Position numbers and translations under genes: made by a program
Notes under the pieces: model-generated
The model's input: the letters and a program-made list of their open reading frames with translations, nothing else
Told to the model about the DNA's origin: nothing
The model's database searches: none
Part shown: one piece after another, positions 25,741 through 35,671 of the stretch
Numbering within the stretch: the stretch's first letter is position 1
How the letters are laid out: the number at the start of each line of letters is the position of its first letter
From: Candidatus Saccharimonadota bacterium
Lineage (GTDB): Bacteria; Patescibacteriota; Saccharimonadia; Saccharimonadales; Saccharimonadaceae
DNA: 64,000 nt
NCBI GenBank assembly: GCA_017514805.1
Contig: JAFWIP010000009.1
Location: forward strand, 23,754 to 87,753
Reading direction: 5' to 3'

Positions 25741-27606
25741 CTATTCGATTACGAATGGAGAGTTCGTCTTGCCGTCGCCAGTAGTATAGCGAGTCCCCTC
25801 TTTGAGTGAGATTACCGGACGAAGAATACCGTTTTCGTATTGCTGAGAACTCAAACCTTGTCCGTATAGATAGTTAAAGAAGGCAAATTCGTCATTGTCG
25901 ACATGATATGGACTCATTGTCCAAGTGCTTTGAGCATGCGCCGCAACTAGATAACCGTCGTCGCTCGCCAAAGTTACGTCATCCGCCGTCAACGTGCCGA
26001 TCGGATAATTATTGGCACCATTCCCAATAGTGCTACTTACCGTAAAGGCGTCTCTTTTATCAATACAGTCCACGCTCGGCTTATATGTCTCCTTGTTGCG
26101 CACATAGACGTTGTATTTCATTTTATACATATAGTCATAGTCACCAAGGCCGTCGCCAGCAAGAGTACGATCATTGCAATAAACCGTATCTTCAATCTGA
26201 TTGCTGTAAGTAAGCAGTTTTCTTTCATACCACTCCTCAAAGGCCGTCTTTGCTTCAGAGGCTACATCATTAGCATGCATCGCATCGTCGTATTTCTGGC
26301 CGTTTTCGAGTATATAGCGATGGATATAAATATTGTAATCGAGGTTATAAGCTACTCTACTGCAAGTCGTACTTACTTGGTCTTCACAATAATAACGATG
26401 GGTGTTAATTATACTGTCTGGAGTCACTTGTGATGCGTAAATCGTGTACGGATCAACGAGGGTATAGTTCGTGCCATCCCAAGTCACGTCTGTGCCCATC
26501 GTACGATCCGGCTCTAATGATGGCGCCTGCTCTAGCGGATGATACATGTAGCCGCCCACATGAGGAGCATAATGGCCGCCAAGATTATTTACGGTACCAG
26601 ACGAGTAGATACGATACCAGCTGCCAGTTGGGCCGGTTAATGCAGGTGGCATATAAGATGTCGCGCTGTCGCTAAAATCAGGGCAAATCGTTTCGCCATT
26701 AATATTATATGATTGGCCATTATAGACAAGCTTCACGCCACCAGTACCTGTCGTCTGTAGTGCGCGCCAACAATAGCCGGCAAATAAGACGTGGTTATCA
26801 ACCGTGCCTCCACGATAATAATAGACTGGATAATTATCGTTAGCATGAGCCGCCAAGGTATTAACACCGAGGCCGTTCGACTCTGTACCACTTTCACTAA
26901 AGTCAATGTTCGTATCGAGACCATTCGTTAGGCAGGCGATAGTATCATAAAGTACTTTATCGCTACAATCTGCAATATGCTGTGGAGGAGGAAATGGAAT
27001 GTCTTTTATTTCAAAAATCACATAGACATGATATTCGGAATCGGAATAATTAGATTGGGTATTCTGAGCGACATGACCATCTTGACTATAGGTCATTTCG
27101 CCGGCCAAGTTAGCATCACAGTTGAATTTGGCAGACTTTAGAAGCGATTCGGTCGTAGCGCCAGGAGCGAGCGGATCATTGTAGTAATAGTAGCCATCAG
27201 CAGCAAGCGTCCACTTATCTTCATTCTGGAGGTTATAGAAAGCGTATTTATGAGTGCCAGAACCATCAGTCCAGGTCATCGGAAGGTCGGAAGTTTCATG
27301 GTCAGTTTGTTGGCTGTTTTGTACGCGCCAGTAGTCAACGATCTTTGTTCTTACGTAGCGAGGAGTGTCGTTTTTATTCTTCACGACTGCAGTTTTTGGA
27401 TACTCTTCACATGGTTGCCAATGGTCAACTGGTGGAACAACATCGACTGCCTCAATTTCGTCACCCTTGAGATTAAATTTATTATTAAAGACTGCAACCG
27501 TTTGGTTGTACGCAATTGTGCCACCAACTGCGAGAACTGCCAAACCTACACCAGCAATAGCGAGTTTTCGCTTATTGCTTAGCGAAGTATTTTTGAAACG
27601 CTTCAT
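25741..27606 (-). CDS. large surface protein, SipW-type signal, paralogue 1
   Basis: 621 residues. Basic start, hydrophobic signal (15-32, VLAVGGTIAYNQ) and VFNNKFNL, then an N-terminal domain (50-205) shared with the 27690 and 19544 proteins. After a PPP linker comes a large C-terminal domain beginning DCSDKVLYDTIACL, with PVYYYRGG, CWRALQTTGTGGVKLVYNG, many paired Cys, and an end motif RPVISLKEGTRYTTGDG. This C-terminal module resembles gut-bacterial surface domains of the DUF6273 kind, which I cite with low certainty. The product is probably exported and attached or shed; function unknown. Confidence 0.8.
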   Translation of the reverse strand: MKRFKNTSLSNKRKLAIAGVGLAVLAVGGTIAYNQTVAVFNNKFNLKGDEIEAVDVVPPVDHWQPCEEYPKTAVVKNKNDTPRYVRTKIVDYWRVQNSQQTDHETSDLPMTWTDGSGTHKYAFYNLQNEDKWTLAADGYYYYNDPLAPGATTESLLKSAKFNCDANLAGEMTYSQDGHVAQNTQSNYSDSEYHVYVIFEIKDIPFPPPQHIADCSDKVLYDTIACLTNGLDTNIDFSESGTESNGLGVNTLAAHANDNYPVYYYRGGTVDNHVLFAGYCWRALQTTGTGGVKLVYNGQSYNINGETICPDFSDSATSYMPPALTGPTGSWYRIYSSGTVNNLGGHYAPHVGGYMYHPLEQAPSLEPDRTMGTDVTWDGTNYTLVDPYTIYASQVTPDSIINTHRYYCEDQVSTTCSRVAYNLDYNIYIHRYILENGQKYDDAMHANDVASEAKTAFEEWYERKLLTYSNQIEDTVYCNDRTLAGDGLGDYDYMYKMKYNVYVRNKETYKPSVDCIDKRDAFTVSSTIGNGANNYPIGTLTADDVTLASDDGYLVAAHAQSTWTMSPYHVDNDEFAFFNYLYGQGLSSQQYENGILRPVISLKEGTRYTTGDGKTNSPFVIE

Positions 27607-27651
27607 TTTGACCTTTTGACCTGTTTATTTTTACGTAAATAGCTTAAGCTT

Positions 27652-27680
27652 ATTATAGTTTAAGCAGTGCGTTTTGTCAA
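27652..27680 (-). promoter_or_regulatory. consensus promoter of paralogue 1
   Basis: TTGACA (27675-27680), 17 bp, TATAAT (27652-27657), a perfect sigma-70-type match. The ~45-nt leader lacks an obvious Shine-Dalgarno. Confidence 0.85.
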
Positions 27681-27689
27681 TGCTAACCA

Positions 27690-29609
27690 CTATTGGCCAA
27701 TAACATACGGCGTAGCCAAGGTACCATCGCCTGAGGAGAAAGTTGTGCCTTCCTTTAGCGAGATAACTGGTTGGATGCGGCCAACGTTGTTCGTTGAGGT
27801 TGTAGTAGATTTCGGAAATAGGTAAGAACAGTATGAGAGCTCGTCATAAACGAATTGCGATGGGCTCATAGTCCAAGTACAGCCTCTAGTATTAACCTTT
27901 ACATATAGCCAAGTCTTCTCGCCAGAGCCGCCGTCTTTCTGCATGCCAGCCAAGGTTGCTTCATCGGCCGTGATCATACCGATTGGGTAAGTCAATGCGC
28001 CATTGCCATTCGCTGAGCTCGTCGTGAAAGCATCACGATTATCCACGCAATCAACTGATGGACCGAATTTGTCCGCCTTTGCCGCCGTATAGTTATTGCG
28101 ATAATAGACATCGAAGTACATGTGTGGGTTATAGTAATCGTCCGAGTAGAAGTAATCAAGGTCATAACTTCTATCATTACAGAATTGCGTATCTTCGAGT
28201 TGGCTCTGGTAGCTCAAGAGATTACTCTCAAACCAGCCATCTAGATAATCCTTAGCATCTGATGCAATATTGTTTTCATGTGCATAATCTTCATAGCGCT
28301 TGCCATCTCTTAATATATACCAGCGGTGAGCGCCATTATCATAGGACAGAGAGAACACAACTTCACTACAGTGCGAGCTTTCGAAGTCTGGACAATAGAA
28401 GCGATACATTTCATATCCCGTACCACCGAGCGTAGTCACAGTGCGCATGATCGTATCTTGTAGAACATACTCACTACCATTCCACTCGGCATTTTTACCA
28501 ACTGGGAATTCACCATAATGAGTATTGTTGTTCAGCTTATCAAGATCAGTATGCATGAAGCCGCCTAAGTGCGGGGCATATTGACCGCCAGTTGTATCCG
28601 TATGCGCATTAGTATAGTTGTTATATAACAGATCAAAGCCACTGTCCGGAATGAATGGCGGCATACCATTTGCGACATTAACGAAGTCGACACACATGCC
28701 GTAGTTCAAAACGCCGTTATAGACGAGCTTTACGCCACCGGTACCGGTAGTGCGCATCGCACGCCAACATTTATCGGCGAAGATAACATAGTTGTTTTCG
28801 ATGTCGCCGCGATAGTAATATACTGGGTAGCTATCATTTTGATGAGCAGACAAAGTATTTACGCCGTTACCATTGCCGACAGCCGACGAAACATTACCGC
28901 GGAAGTCGACATTATCGTCTGGACCATTCGTCTGACAGGCAATTGCATCGTACAGAATATTACTATTACAATCTACAGTATGTCCTGGAGGTGGGAACGG
29001 AACATCGCTCGTCTCAAAGATCACATAGATATGATACTCGGAATCGGAATAATTAGATTGGGTATTCTGAGCGACATGACCATCTTGACTATAGGTCATT
29101 TCGCCGGCCAAGTTAACGTCACAGTTGAATTCGGCAGACTTTAGAAGCGATTCGGTCGTAGCACCGCCAGCGAGTGGCTGGTAATAGTAATAGTAACCGT
29201 CACTCTCAAGACTCCATTTGTCGTCATTCTGGGTGTTATAAAAGGCATATTTATGTGTACCAGTTCCATCGGTCCAGGTCATCGGAAGGTCGGAAGTTTC
29301 ATGGTCAGTTTGCGCACTATTCTTAACACGCCAGTAATCATTAATCTTCATGCGAACATAGCGCGGAGTATCATTCTCGTTCTTTACGACTGCAGTTTTT
29401 GGATACTCTTCACATGGTTGCCAATCGTCAACAGGCGGAACAATATCAATTGCTTTAATGTTGTCGCCGACTAGATTAAATTTATTATTAAAGACTGCAA
29501 CCGTTTGGTTGTACGCAATTGTGCCACCAACCGCAAGAATCACAGCGCTAACACCAGCAATAGCGAGAGCACGCTTCTTCTTTAGCGACATGGATTCGAA
29601 ACGCTTCAT
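27690..29609 (-). CDS. large surface protein, SipW-type signal, paralogue 2
   Basis: 639 residues, colinear with the 25741 protein: same signal (LAVGGTIAYNQTVAVFNNKFNL region), same Cys-containing N-terminal domain, PFPPPGH linker, DCNSNILYDAIAC, CWRAMRTTGTGGVKLVYNG and C-terminal QPVISLKEGTTFSSGDG. The middle (residues about 300-520) differs strongly. Stretches of more than 70 bp in the N-terminal domain are identical to paralogue 1 apart from single bases, pointing to recent duplication or gene conversion. It has its own consensus promoter. Confidence 0.8.
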   Translation of the reverse strand: MKRFESMSLKKKRALAIAGVSAVILAVGGTIAYNQTVAVFNNKFNLVGDNIKAIDIVPPVDDWQPCEEYPKTAVVKNENDTPRYVRMKINDYWRVKNSAQTDHETSDLPMTWTDGTGTHKYAFYNTQNDDKWSLESDGYYYYYQPLAGGATTESLLKSAEFNCDVNLAGEMTYSQDGHVAQNTQSNYSDSEYHIYVIFETSDVPFPPPGHTVDCNSNILYDAIACQTNGPDDNVDFRGNVSSAVGNGNGVNTLSAHQNDSYPVYYYRGDIENNYVIFADKCWRAMRTTGTGGVKLVYNGVLNYGMCVDFVNVANGMPPFIPDSGFDLLYNNYTNAHTDTTGGQYAPHLGGFMHTDLDKLNNNTHYGEFPVGKNAEWNGSEYVLQDTIMRTVTTLGGTGYEMYRFYCPDFESSHCSEVVFSLSYDNGAHRWYILRDGKRYEDYAHENNIASDAKDYLDGWFESNLLSYQSQLEDTQFCNDRSYDLDYFYSDDYYNPHMYFDVYYRNNYTAAKADKFGPSVDCVDNRDAFTTSSANGNGALTYPIGMITADEATLAGMQKDGGSGEKTWLYVKVNTRGCTWTMSPSQFVYDELSYCSYLFPKSTTTSTNNVGRIQPVISLKEGTTFSSGDGTLATPYVIGQ

Positions 29610-29654
29610 TTTTGACTTTGTTTGACCTATTTATTTTGCAAAATTGTTATGCTT

Positions 29655-29683
29655 ATTATAATTTCCTTATGCCCGGTTGTCAA
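29655..29683 (-). promoter_or_regulatory. consensus promoter of paralogue 2
   Basis: TTGACA (29678-29683), 17 bp, TATAAT (29655-29660). Confidence 0.85.
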
Positions 29684-29690
29684 GAGATAA

Positions 29691-29715
29691 AAACAGCCGC
29701 AGGAGGCGGCTGTTT
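29691..29715 (-). terminator. intrinsic terminator of the LysM-CHAP gene
   Basis: AAACAGCCGCC / GGCGGCTGTTT stem with T tail on the minus strand, just after the stop at 29718. It lies immediately upstream of the paralogue 2 promoter. Confidence 0.85.
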
Positions 29716-29717
29716 AA

Positions 29718-30914
29718 CTAGCGTCCGTAAATATAATTAAACTTAACGGCATTAGACCAATCAATAGTCGACTGATAAACGATGTTTAGCTTGCCGTTCG
29801 GGCCAGCGTAGTTCATTTCCTGGATTGTAATATTTACGCCTGGATTAACACCGACGACGACACCAACGTGGCCGTAACCGCTCGTAGCAGTCTGGACAAC
29901 CGCACCGTAAGCAGGCTCCTTGCCGACTGGGAAGCCGCGCGCAGCGAGAGTGGTATTCCAGCTGCGTGCATTGCCGAGCGTACCAGTTGGGAGCCAGTAG
30001 TTAGACGGCATATTTGCGCGACGCCAGTACCAAGCGAACCAAGTACAGTTACCGAATGCGCCTGGGTTATTCCAGCTCTTTGTTGCGTAATACATATCCT
30101 TCCAATAAGCATAGCTCTGAACCATAAAGAGATTATGGCGCATGCCAGAGTCTGTAACATATGAGTAAGAATAACCGCCGCCGCGACGAGTGTTGTTGCC
30201 GCCGCCAGTATTTGTGCTTGGTTTTGGTTTTGGTGCGACATATTCTGGACGCTCAGTCTCCGGCAGTTCGCCGCCAGGTAGCAAGAGTACCATGCCCTCG
30301 CGAATCTCAGTATTCTCAAGGTCGTTACGTGCAATTATTTCGTCATGATCAGACTTGTACTTCTCGGCGATACCGTAGTAGTTGTCACCATTCTTTACAA
30401 TATATACAATACCTGGAACACTAGGTATCAATAGCTTCTGACCAACAGTTAGTTCTTCGGTCTTCATACCGTTACTCCAGCGTACCTGGTCCTTCGTAAC
30501 GCCAGTGAGCTTGTATTTCTTTAGGATAGAATCGATGTTTTCGCCCTGTTCGACCGTATGCGTGATAACGCCACGGCTAAGGTTAGAGGTATCGATAATA
30601 CTTGGTTTAACAATCACCGTGCCAGACGTGCTAGTCGTACCGGTACTCTCATAAATCGCATTAACCGTAACATAGTTTTCAGCGATAGTCGCAGCCGATG
30701 GCAAAGTGACCGTATTGGCAATATCGGCAACCGTATAAGTCTCAGAAATCTGATCAGCAGTCACAGAAAAGCTGGCGTCATTAAAGACGGCTGCAATTGG
30801 TGCCTTGATGCCCTGATTGTTATTCTGCGAGCCGATATACATTAGCGCAAAAGCAATCAAAAACGCTGCTAAATAAGGTAATATTTTTGTCAATAATAGT
30901 TGAAATCTTTTCAT
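29718..30914 (-). CDS. secreted LysM-CHAP peptidoglycan hydrolase
   Basis: 398 residues. N-terminal membrane anchor or signal (8-28), a linker domain (30-110), two LysM-like repeats (about 112-160, EQGENIDSILKKYKL; about 165-212, VKNGDNYYGIAEKYK), a Gly/Asn/Arg-rich linker and a C-terminal CHAP domain with Cys in FGNCTWFAWYW and His in YGHVGVVVG. Predicted amidase/endopeptidase acting on cell wall, perhaps of the host cell or its own. The ~45-nt leader contains an ATAGGC/GCCTAT hairpin (30930-30953). TATAAT lies around 30962-30967. Confidence 0.85.
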   Translation of the reverse strand: MKRFQLLLTKILPYLAAFLIAFALMYIGSQNNNQGIKAPIAAVFNDASFSVTADQISETYTVADIANTVTLPSAATIAENYVTVNAIYESTGTTSTSGTVIVKPSIIDTSNLSRGVITHTVEQGENIDSILKKYKLTGVTKDQVRWSNGMKTEELTVGQKLLIPSVPGIVYIVKNGDNYYGIAEKYKSDHDEIIARNDLENTEIREGMVLLLPGGELPETERPEYVAPKPKPSTNTGGGNNTRRGGGYSYSYVTDSGMRHNLFMVQSYAYWKDMYYATKSWNNPGAFGNCTWFAWYWRRANMPSNYWLPTGTLGNARSWNTTLAARGFPVGKEPAYGAVVQTATSGYGHVGVVVGVNPGVNITIQEMNYAGPNGKLNIVYQSTIDWSNAVKFNYIYGR

Positions 30915-30976
30915 AGATAGAGTGTTAATAGGCGCCCATTTTTAAGCCTATCCCCGCATAACCATTATAGCATAAT

Positions 30977-32047
30977 TTAGAGGATCTTGCAGAGCTCCTT
31001 GCAGTACAAGCGAGCGTTTTCATTATGCTGCGCTTCGGTAGTCGCATAGTACATGTTACCGTCGTCGCCAGTAAGGAAATAGAGATCTTGCGTGTCAGTA
31101 GGGTCGGCGACAGACTTGAGCGCATTGCGTCCCGGCGAAGATATCGGCGTTGGCGGCAAACCAACGCAGCGACGCGAATTCCATGGGCAATCAATCGAAG
31201 TAAGGTAGGACATGTCGCCTTTATCGCGATACGGATTAATCTGGTCTGCGCGATAAGCGATAATAGCATCGGAACCAAGCGCAATGCCGCGTGCGTAACG
31301 AGTTAAGAATACCTGTGCGACATGGCGTTGCTCTTCATATTTTGCCGGAGCCTCACGCTGAACTACCGAAGCGAGCGTAACGCCTTGGTGTAATGTTAGT
31401 CCGCGCGCTTGATATTTTGCGACTAGATCTTCTTCTTTTACGACCTTCAGCATCTGGTCAAAGAGCGCTTTAAGAATATCCTCGACTTTCGAGTCGGCAT
31501 AAAATTCGTAAGTATCACCCCAAATATAGCCCTCAAGCGAGGCGTCGTTCGGCTTTGTTTTGAGTAGTTCGTGATTATATTGCTTTCCTAGCGCTTCGTC
31601 AACTTCGGTCTCAGCAAATCCAGCATCAATCAGCTTCTTACGGGTAGCGCGAATCGTTTCGCCAGGGAGAAAAGTAATCGTAACCGTGCGCGCAACGATG
31701 CCAGTATTAAGCGACTTTACGATTTGCTCGACAGACATATTCTTGCTGAAATAATATTCGCCAGGAAGAAGATTCTTATTGTCGGCCTGAATCGTCAAAT
31801 AAATGCGAAACGCAAAGGCAGATTTAATGAGACCAGCTTGCTCGAGTTTGTCGGCAATCTGCGAAGCGCCTTCGCCCTGAGCGACGACAAACTTCTGCGA
31901 CTCACATTCTTTGGTTGTGCATTTGACGTCATAAATTGCAGTAATATTTGATTGATACCAAATTACCGCGCCGGCGCCGGCAATAATTAATAACAAAACG
32001 ACAATCGCAGCAATATAGCCAATGCGCTTCAAAATACGTTTCTTCAT
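30977..32047 (-). CDS. mltG: endolytic murein transglycosylase MltG
   Basis: 356 residues. One N-terminal membrane span (9-31), a LysM-like region (45-110, FVVAQGEGASQIADKL) and the YceG catalytic domain with the Glu in LASVVQREA and the GSDAIIAYRA and GLPPTPISSPG motifs. It cleaves nascent glycan strands and sets their length. The ATG overlaps the ruvX stop by one base, so it belongs to the operon starting at 34217. Confidence 0.93.
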   Translation of the reverse strand: MKKRILKRIGYIAAIVVLLLIIAGAGAVIWYQSNITAIYDVKCTTKECESQKFVVAQGEGASQIADKLEQAGLIKSAFAFRIYLTIQADNKNLLPGEYYFSKNMSVEQIVKSLNTGIVARTVTITFLPGETIRATRKKLIDAGFAETEVDEALGKQYNHELLKTKPNDASLEGYIWGDTYEFYADSKVEDILKALFDQMLKVVKEEDLVAKYQARGLTLHQGVTLASVVQREAPAKYEEQRHVAQVFLTRYARGIALGSDAIIAYRADQINPYRDKGDMSYLTSIDCPWNSRRCVGLPPTPISSPGRNALKSVADPTDTQDLYFLTGDDGNMYYATTEAQHNENARLYCKELCKIL

Positions 32048-32487
32048 TACAGCTTTTCCTCGATCTCTTTTAGATCTGGACGTTCGAGAAAATCTTGCAA
32101 GATAACCGCAGCCGCCTCTTCGTCAACTTTGCCGGCCTTGCGGTCAGCGCGAGTCGGCTTTAGTAATTCTTCCGCCGTAATTGACGTGTACGACTCGTCT
32201 TGAAAGAACACCTTTGGTTCTGCATTGCCCTGCTCAACAAAATACTGTTTCAGCCCATCGATGAATTGACGGACCGATTCGGTTTGACGAGTTTCTTCGC
32301 CGCTGTTATTACGCGGGCTGCCAGAAACAATAATGTCTGCTTTTTCGAGACGGAATTGCTTGGCGATTTCGGCGAATTCACTGCCATCAACCGGAATCAT
32401 TCCGCGCGGAATTGCAATGCGCACGGCAGTATCGGCGAACGCTACGCCGATACGCTTGGTGCCTACATCAAGTGCTAAAATTCGCAT
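32047..32487 (-). CDS. ruvX: RuvX/YqgF family pre-16S rRNA nuclease or Holliday junction resolvase
   Basis: 146 residues. RNase H-like fold with LALDVGTKRIGVAFAD, VSGSPRN and FQDESYTSITAEELL, and the final Asp in KVDEEAAAVILQDFL. In E. coli the protein (YqgF) matures the 5' end of 16S rRNA; junction resolution is reported in mycobacteria. Coupled to mltG, the common arrangement in Firmicutes too. Confidence 0.92.
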   Translation of the reverse strand: MRILALDVGTKRIGVAFADTAVRIAIPRGMIPVDGSEFAEIAKQFRLEKADIIVSGSPRNNSGEETRQTESVRQFIDGLKQYFVEQGNAEPKVFFQDESYTSITAEELLKPTRADRKAGKVDEEAAAVILQDFLERPDLKEIEEKL

Positions 32488-34217
32488 TACTCTTCGTTTT
32501 CGATATTAATTTCAACTTTGTTCGTGTCGTCAGGAACAGTCGTAACAAAGAAGTAGCTCGTATTAACCTTAACTTCAGAGACGCCCTTAATAGACTTAAG
32601 AAGAGATTGAACTTCGCCAGTCTTCTTGCCGAGCGCCTTCTCGCGAATCATTTCGTCAGTAACGCGTGGACCAGTCTTGGTCGTGGTTTTTAGCTTAGCT
32701 GAGCTGTCATCCTTGGAATTCTGGAATGCCTCAAAGAAAGCTTTATCGATGCCAGTATCATAAATCTCCTGCGTGTCATCGCCAAGATTTGCGCTTACAA
32801 CCTCAGTAATATAAGTCTTAACCTGCTCGCGATTGACCGCATACATCGTATAGGTAACTTCTTTAATGATTTTTGGCGTAACATTGTCGCCGACCTCTTC
32901 ATTGAGGTTAGGAGAAGTAGTAATCTTTGGATCGCCCTGGTCCATGTTGCCAAGAAGAATATATTCATCGCCAAGCTCGCTCTTTAGCTCATCGCGAGCT
33001 TCATTTGATTCGTTGCCAGTGATCAGTTTGCTCGATGCACCCTCAACGTCTTCTTTGGAAACAACTTTAACAATCTTACTAGAGCCGCCAGTCATTGCGG
33101 TGCTGGAAACAGTATACTCGCCCGGAATTGAAACGCTACTAGAGATACCGCTTGTTGCAGCCGCAACATTATATGAATCACCATTTTCTTTCGCTACTAC
33201 AGGAATAGATCCGGAAGTAATAGCATTTTTCGAACATGGATCAAGAGATGAATTACTGCAAAATACCCAGTATTCGTTATAATTTCCAGGAGAAACTTGC
33301 TGAATAGGAATAGACTTCCCTTCCGTCACGACATATATTTTCCCGTTTATAGTAAAGGTGGCATCCTTAGGAATAGAGATCGTCTTTTTGTCTTTTAGTG
33401 GTTTTCCGGCAGGCAAAGTAATCGTAACTGTGCCGCTAGCTTTCGTGCCCTTGTCGACTTCGCCAGTAGCCTCGAAGTCGCCTTCCGCTTTCTTAGTGAC
33501 AGTCTTTTTCTCAAGGAAGAAGATGCCCGCTTTTGCGTCAGCCTTCGATTCGTCTTCGACGAAAGTTACCTTTTCGGTAAAGTTCTGAGCAGTAGTGTGG
33601 ACCTTGACAGAAATCTTTGCATACGGCGCAATCAAGTTCGCCCAGAGGCTGAAAACAATAATCACGACAAGCGCAGCTGCGCCGATAATAATGAATTTGC
33701 GGTATTTCTTGATATTTGGAATCTTGGCGCCCTTCATCTTGGCGAGATTCTTTTCGTTCTTCGTCTTCGGCTTTTCCTCTTCCGGCTCTGGCTCACCCTC
33801 AATAATGTCATCTTCTACTGGGGTGGCAGGCTTTTTTGGAGTAACCTTGACAGCTTGTGCAACAGGAACAGCCTTCGGCTTTGGCGCTTCCGGCTCCTCG
33901 ATCGTGTCGTCTTCCTCGCCAAATTCTTCAGCATCCTCAGTGCTTGGAAGCTGCGGCTTACTCTGAAGACTCTTCGCGATCGGCATTGCAACGCTTCCAG
34001 CAAGACGGCGAAGTGATTCATCGGCCGTAATTAATACAACGGTTTTTTCATTCTGCTTAGCAGTTTTTGCAATAAGTTTAAAGTTGACCGCGCTACGTAA
34101 AACACCAGCCTTCTTTGGCGGGACGAGCGCAATAATCTTGTGCTTCGAAGCCTTGATGTTAGCAAGAATATCAGTGATATCCTGCTCTGGCTCGATATAG
34201 ATGACATCTTTATTCAT
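32487..34217 (-). CDS. single-span membrane protein with baseplate-J-like outer domain
   Basis: 576 residues. N-terminal cytoplasmic domain (1-95, VIYIEPEQDITDILANIKASKHKIIALVPP) looks like an alpha/beta module; acidic/Pro linker (95-160); basic stretch and one membrane span (176-197); then a beta-rich outer domain with VTITLPAGKPLKDKKTISIP, similar in style to baseplate J/gp47-like proteins often found in Patescibacteria. TATAAT (34225-34230) ends 7 nt before the ATG. First gene of the operon with ruvX and mltG, so a cell-envelope role is plausible. Confidence 0.7.
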   Translation of the reverse strand: MNKDVIYIEPEQDITDILANIKASKHKIIALVPPKKAGVLRSAVNFKLIAKTAKQNEKTVVLITADESLRRLAGSVAMPIAKSLQSKPQLPSTEDAEEFGEEDDTIEEPEAPKPKAVPVAQAVKVTPKKPATPVEDDIIEGEPEPEEEKPKTKNEKNLAKMKGAKIPNIKKYRKFIIIGAAALVVIIVFSLWANLIAPYAKISVKVHTTAQNFTEKVTFVEDESKADAKAGIFFLEKKTVTKKAEGDFEATGEVDKGTKASGTVTITLPAGKPLKDKKTISIPKDATFTINGKIYVVTEGKSIPIQQVSPGNYNEYWVFCSNSSLDPCSKNAITSGSIPVVAKENGDSYNVAAATSGISSSVSIPGEYTVSSTAMTGGSSKIVKVVSKEDVEGASSKLITGNESNEARDELKSELGDEYILLGNMDQGDPKITTSPNLNEEVGDNVTPKIIKEVTYTMYAVNREQVKTYITEVVSANLGDDTQEIYDTGIDKAFFEAFQNSKDDSSAKLKTTTKTGPRVTDEMIREKALGKKTGEVQSLLKSIKGVSEVKVNTSYFFVTTVPDDTNKVEINIENEE

Positions 34218-34224
34218 AGTAATT

Positions 34225-34256
34225 ATTATACCAGAGAAATGCGCTTGTGGTAAAAT
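34225..34256. promoter_or_regulatory. divergent leaderless promoter pair
   Basis: Only 46 bp separate two ATGs. TATAAT for the minus gene is at 34225-34230 (7 nt from its ATG 34217) and TAAAAT for the plus gene at 34251-34256 (7 nt from ATG 34264). Confidence 0.65.
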
Positions 34257-34263
34257 AGAAGCA

Positions 34264-35613
34264 ATGGGCTTATTTAAGAAAAAAACCGAAAATCAAGCAA
34301 CCGTCGCAATGGCGCCAATGGTGTGCGGAAGCGCCGCACAATCCGGCAGCGGCCAAGAACTAAGCGAACTCGTACTCAAGTCGATTCGCGAGGGCGTTCT
34401 AATTGTTGGTCCAGACGGCAATATCGTATTGGCGAACCCAATGGCGAGCGTCATGCTCGGCAAAAGCACTGATGAATTAGTTGGGCTGAATTATGAATCA
34501 GGTATTAACCTTTTTGATAAATCCGGAAATCGTATTACTGAAAACTTTAATCCAATTCCAAATTGTATTAAGAGTGGCGAGGTCGCCGAAAAGCGCGATT
34601 TGAGCATCGTTACCGTCGGCAGCAATAAGACAATACCTGTTTCCCTAATCGTCGCACCGACAAATGGTCCAGGCTCGAGCGTCGTCGTGACTTTCCGCGA
34701 CATCGCAAAAGAACTCGAAGAAGAGCGCGAGCGCATGGATTTCATTTCTACTGCAAGCCACGAGATGCGTACGCCAGTCGCGAGCATTGAGGGCTACCTT
34801 GGGCTCGCAATGAATCCGGCTACCGCTACAATTGATGCGCGCGCGATGCAATATCTTAATAAGGCGCATGAATCTTCGCAACATCTTGGGCGGCTCTTCC
34901 AAGATTTACTCGATACTACTAAACTTGATGAGGGTAAAGTTCGCACCCACATGGAGCCAGTCGAAATTGTTAGTGTCGTTAAAGAATATGCAGATGCACA
35001 GCTGCCAAATATTCAGGCTAAGGGCTTGAGCTACCAGTTTGGCTCGAATAACGCCGAGAATCAGGTTGGCGGGCTAAATATTTCGCAGGTTATTTATGCT
35101 AGCATCGATCGCGACTTTCTGCAGGAAATCGTCAATAACTTGATCGAGAATGCGATTAAATATACGCCAGCTGGCTGGATTACTGTAAATGTGAAGGCTG
35201 ACGAATACAATGTTCAAATCATCGTAGAAGATACTGGCATCGGTATTCCGCGTGATGAGACTGAGCATATTTTCCAGAAGTTCTATCGTGTCGATAATAG
35301 CGATACGCGCGAAATTGGCGGAACCGGTCTAGGGCTTGCGCTCGTTAAACAACGCGTTGAATTGATGGGTGGCAAGATTTGGGTCGAAAGCGAGCAAGGT
35401 AAAGGTTCGCGCTTTATCGTGATGCTTCCGCGCCTTAGTAAAGAATCTTACGATCAGCAACGATTCCTGTTTGAGAATCAACAAAAGATGCAGAGCAATT
35501 TAGCCTCACACGATCAAGCCGTTCAAGCCTTCGTGGCGGGCGGTGCGCCAAATATGACGCCAGAAGCCGCGCCGATTATACCAACCGCTCCGACACCACC
35601 GACAAATGTATAA
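34264..35613 (+). CDS. soluble PAS-domain sensor histidine kinase
   Basis: About 449 residues. PAS domain (about 35-150), HisKA with the phospho-accepting His in [18 protein letters not shown] (about residue 165), and HATPase_c with N box [11 protein letters not shown]1 [10 protein letters not shown] box FQKFYR and G2 [11 protein letters not shown]. No membrane span is visible, so the signal is probably cytoplasmic. The Pro/Ala-rich tail resembles that of the downstream regulator. ATG 34264 is chosen over 34201 because the longer start lies inside the divergent gene. Partner is probably the regulator at 35672. Confidence 0.92.
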   Translation: MGLFKKKTENQATVAMAPMVCGSAAQSGSGQELSELVLKSIREGVLIVGPDGNIVLANPMASVMLGKSTDELVGLNYESGINLFDKSGNRITENFNPIPNCIKSGEVAEKRDLSIVTVGSNKTIPVSLIVAPTNGPGSSVVVTFRDIAKELEEERERMDFISTASHEMRTPVASIEGYLGLAMNPATATIDARAMQYLNKAHESSQHLGRLFQDLLDTTKLDEGKVRTHMEPVEIVSVVKEYADAQLPNIQAKGLSYQFGSNNAENQVGGLNISQVIYASIDRDFLQEIVNNLIENAIKYTPAGWITVNVKADEYNVQIIVEDTGIGIPRDETEHIFQKFYRVDNSDTREIGGTGLGLALVKQRVELMGGKIWVESEQGKGSRFIVMLPRLSKESYDQQRFLFENQQKMQSNLASHDQAVQAFVAGGAPNMTPEAAPIIPTAPTPPTNV

Positions 35614-35642
35614 AAATCCACCGCTTTTGCGGTGGTTTTTTT
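35612..35642 (+). terminator. intrinsic terminator
   Basis: AAAATCCACCGC / GCGGTGGTTTTTTT with a TTTT loop, between the kinase and regulator genes, so they may be separately or partly cotranscribed. Confidence 0.85.
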
Positions 35643-35671
35643 AGCATAAGTGTTATAAAATAAAAATAACT

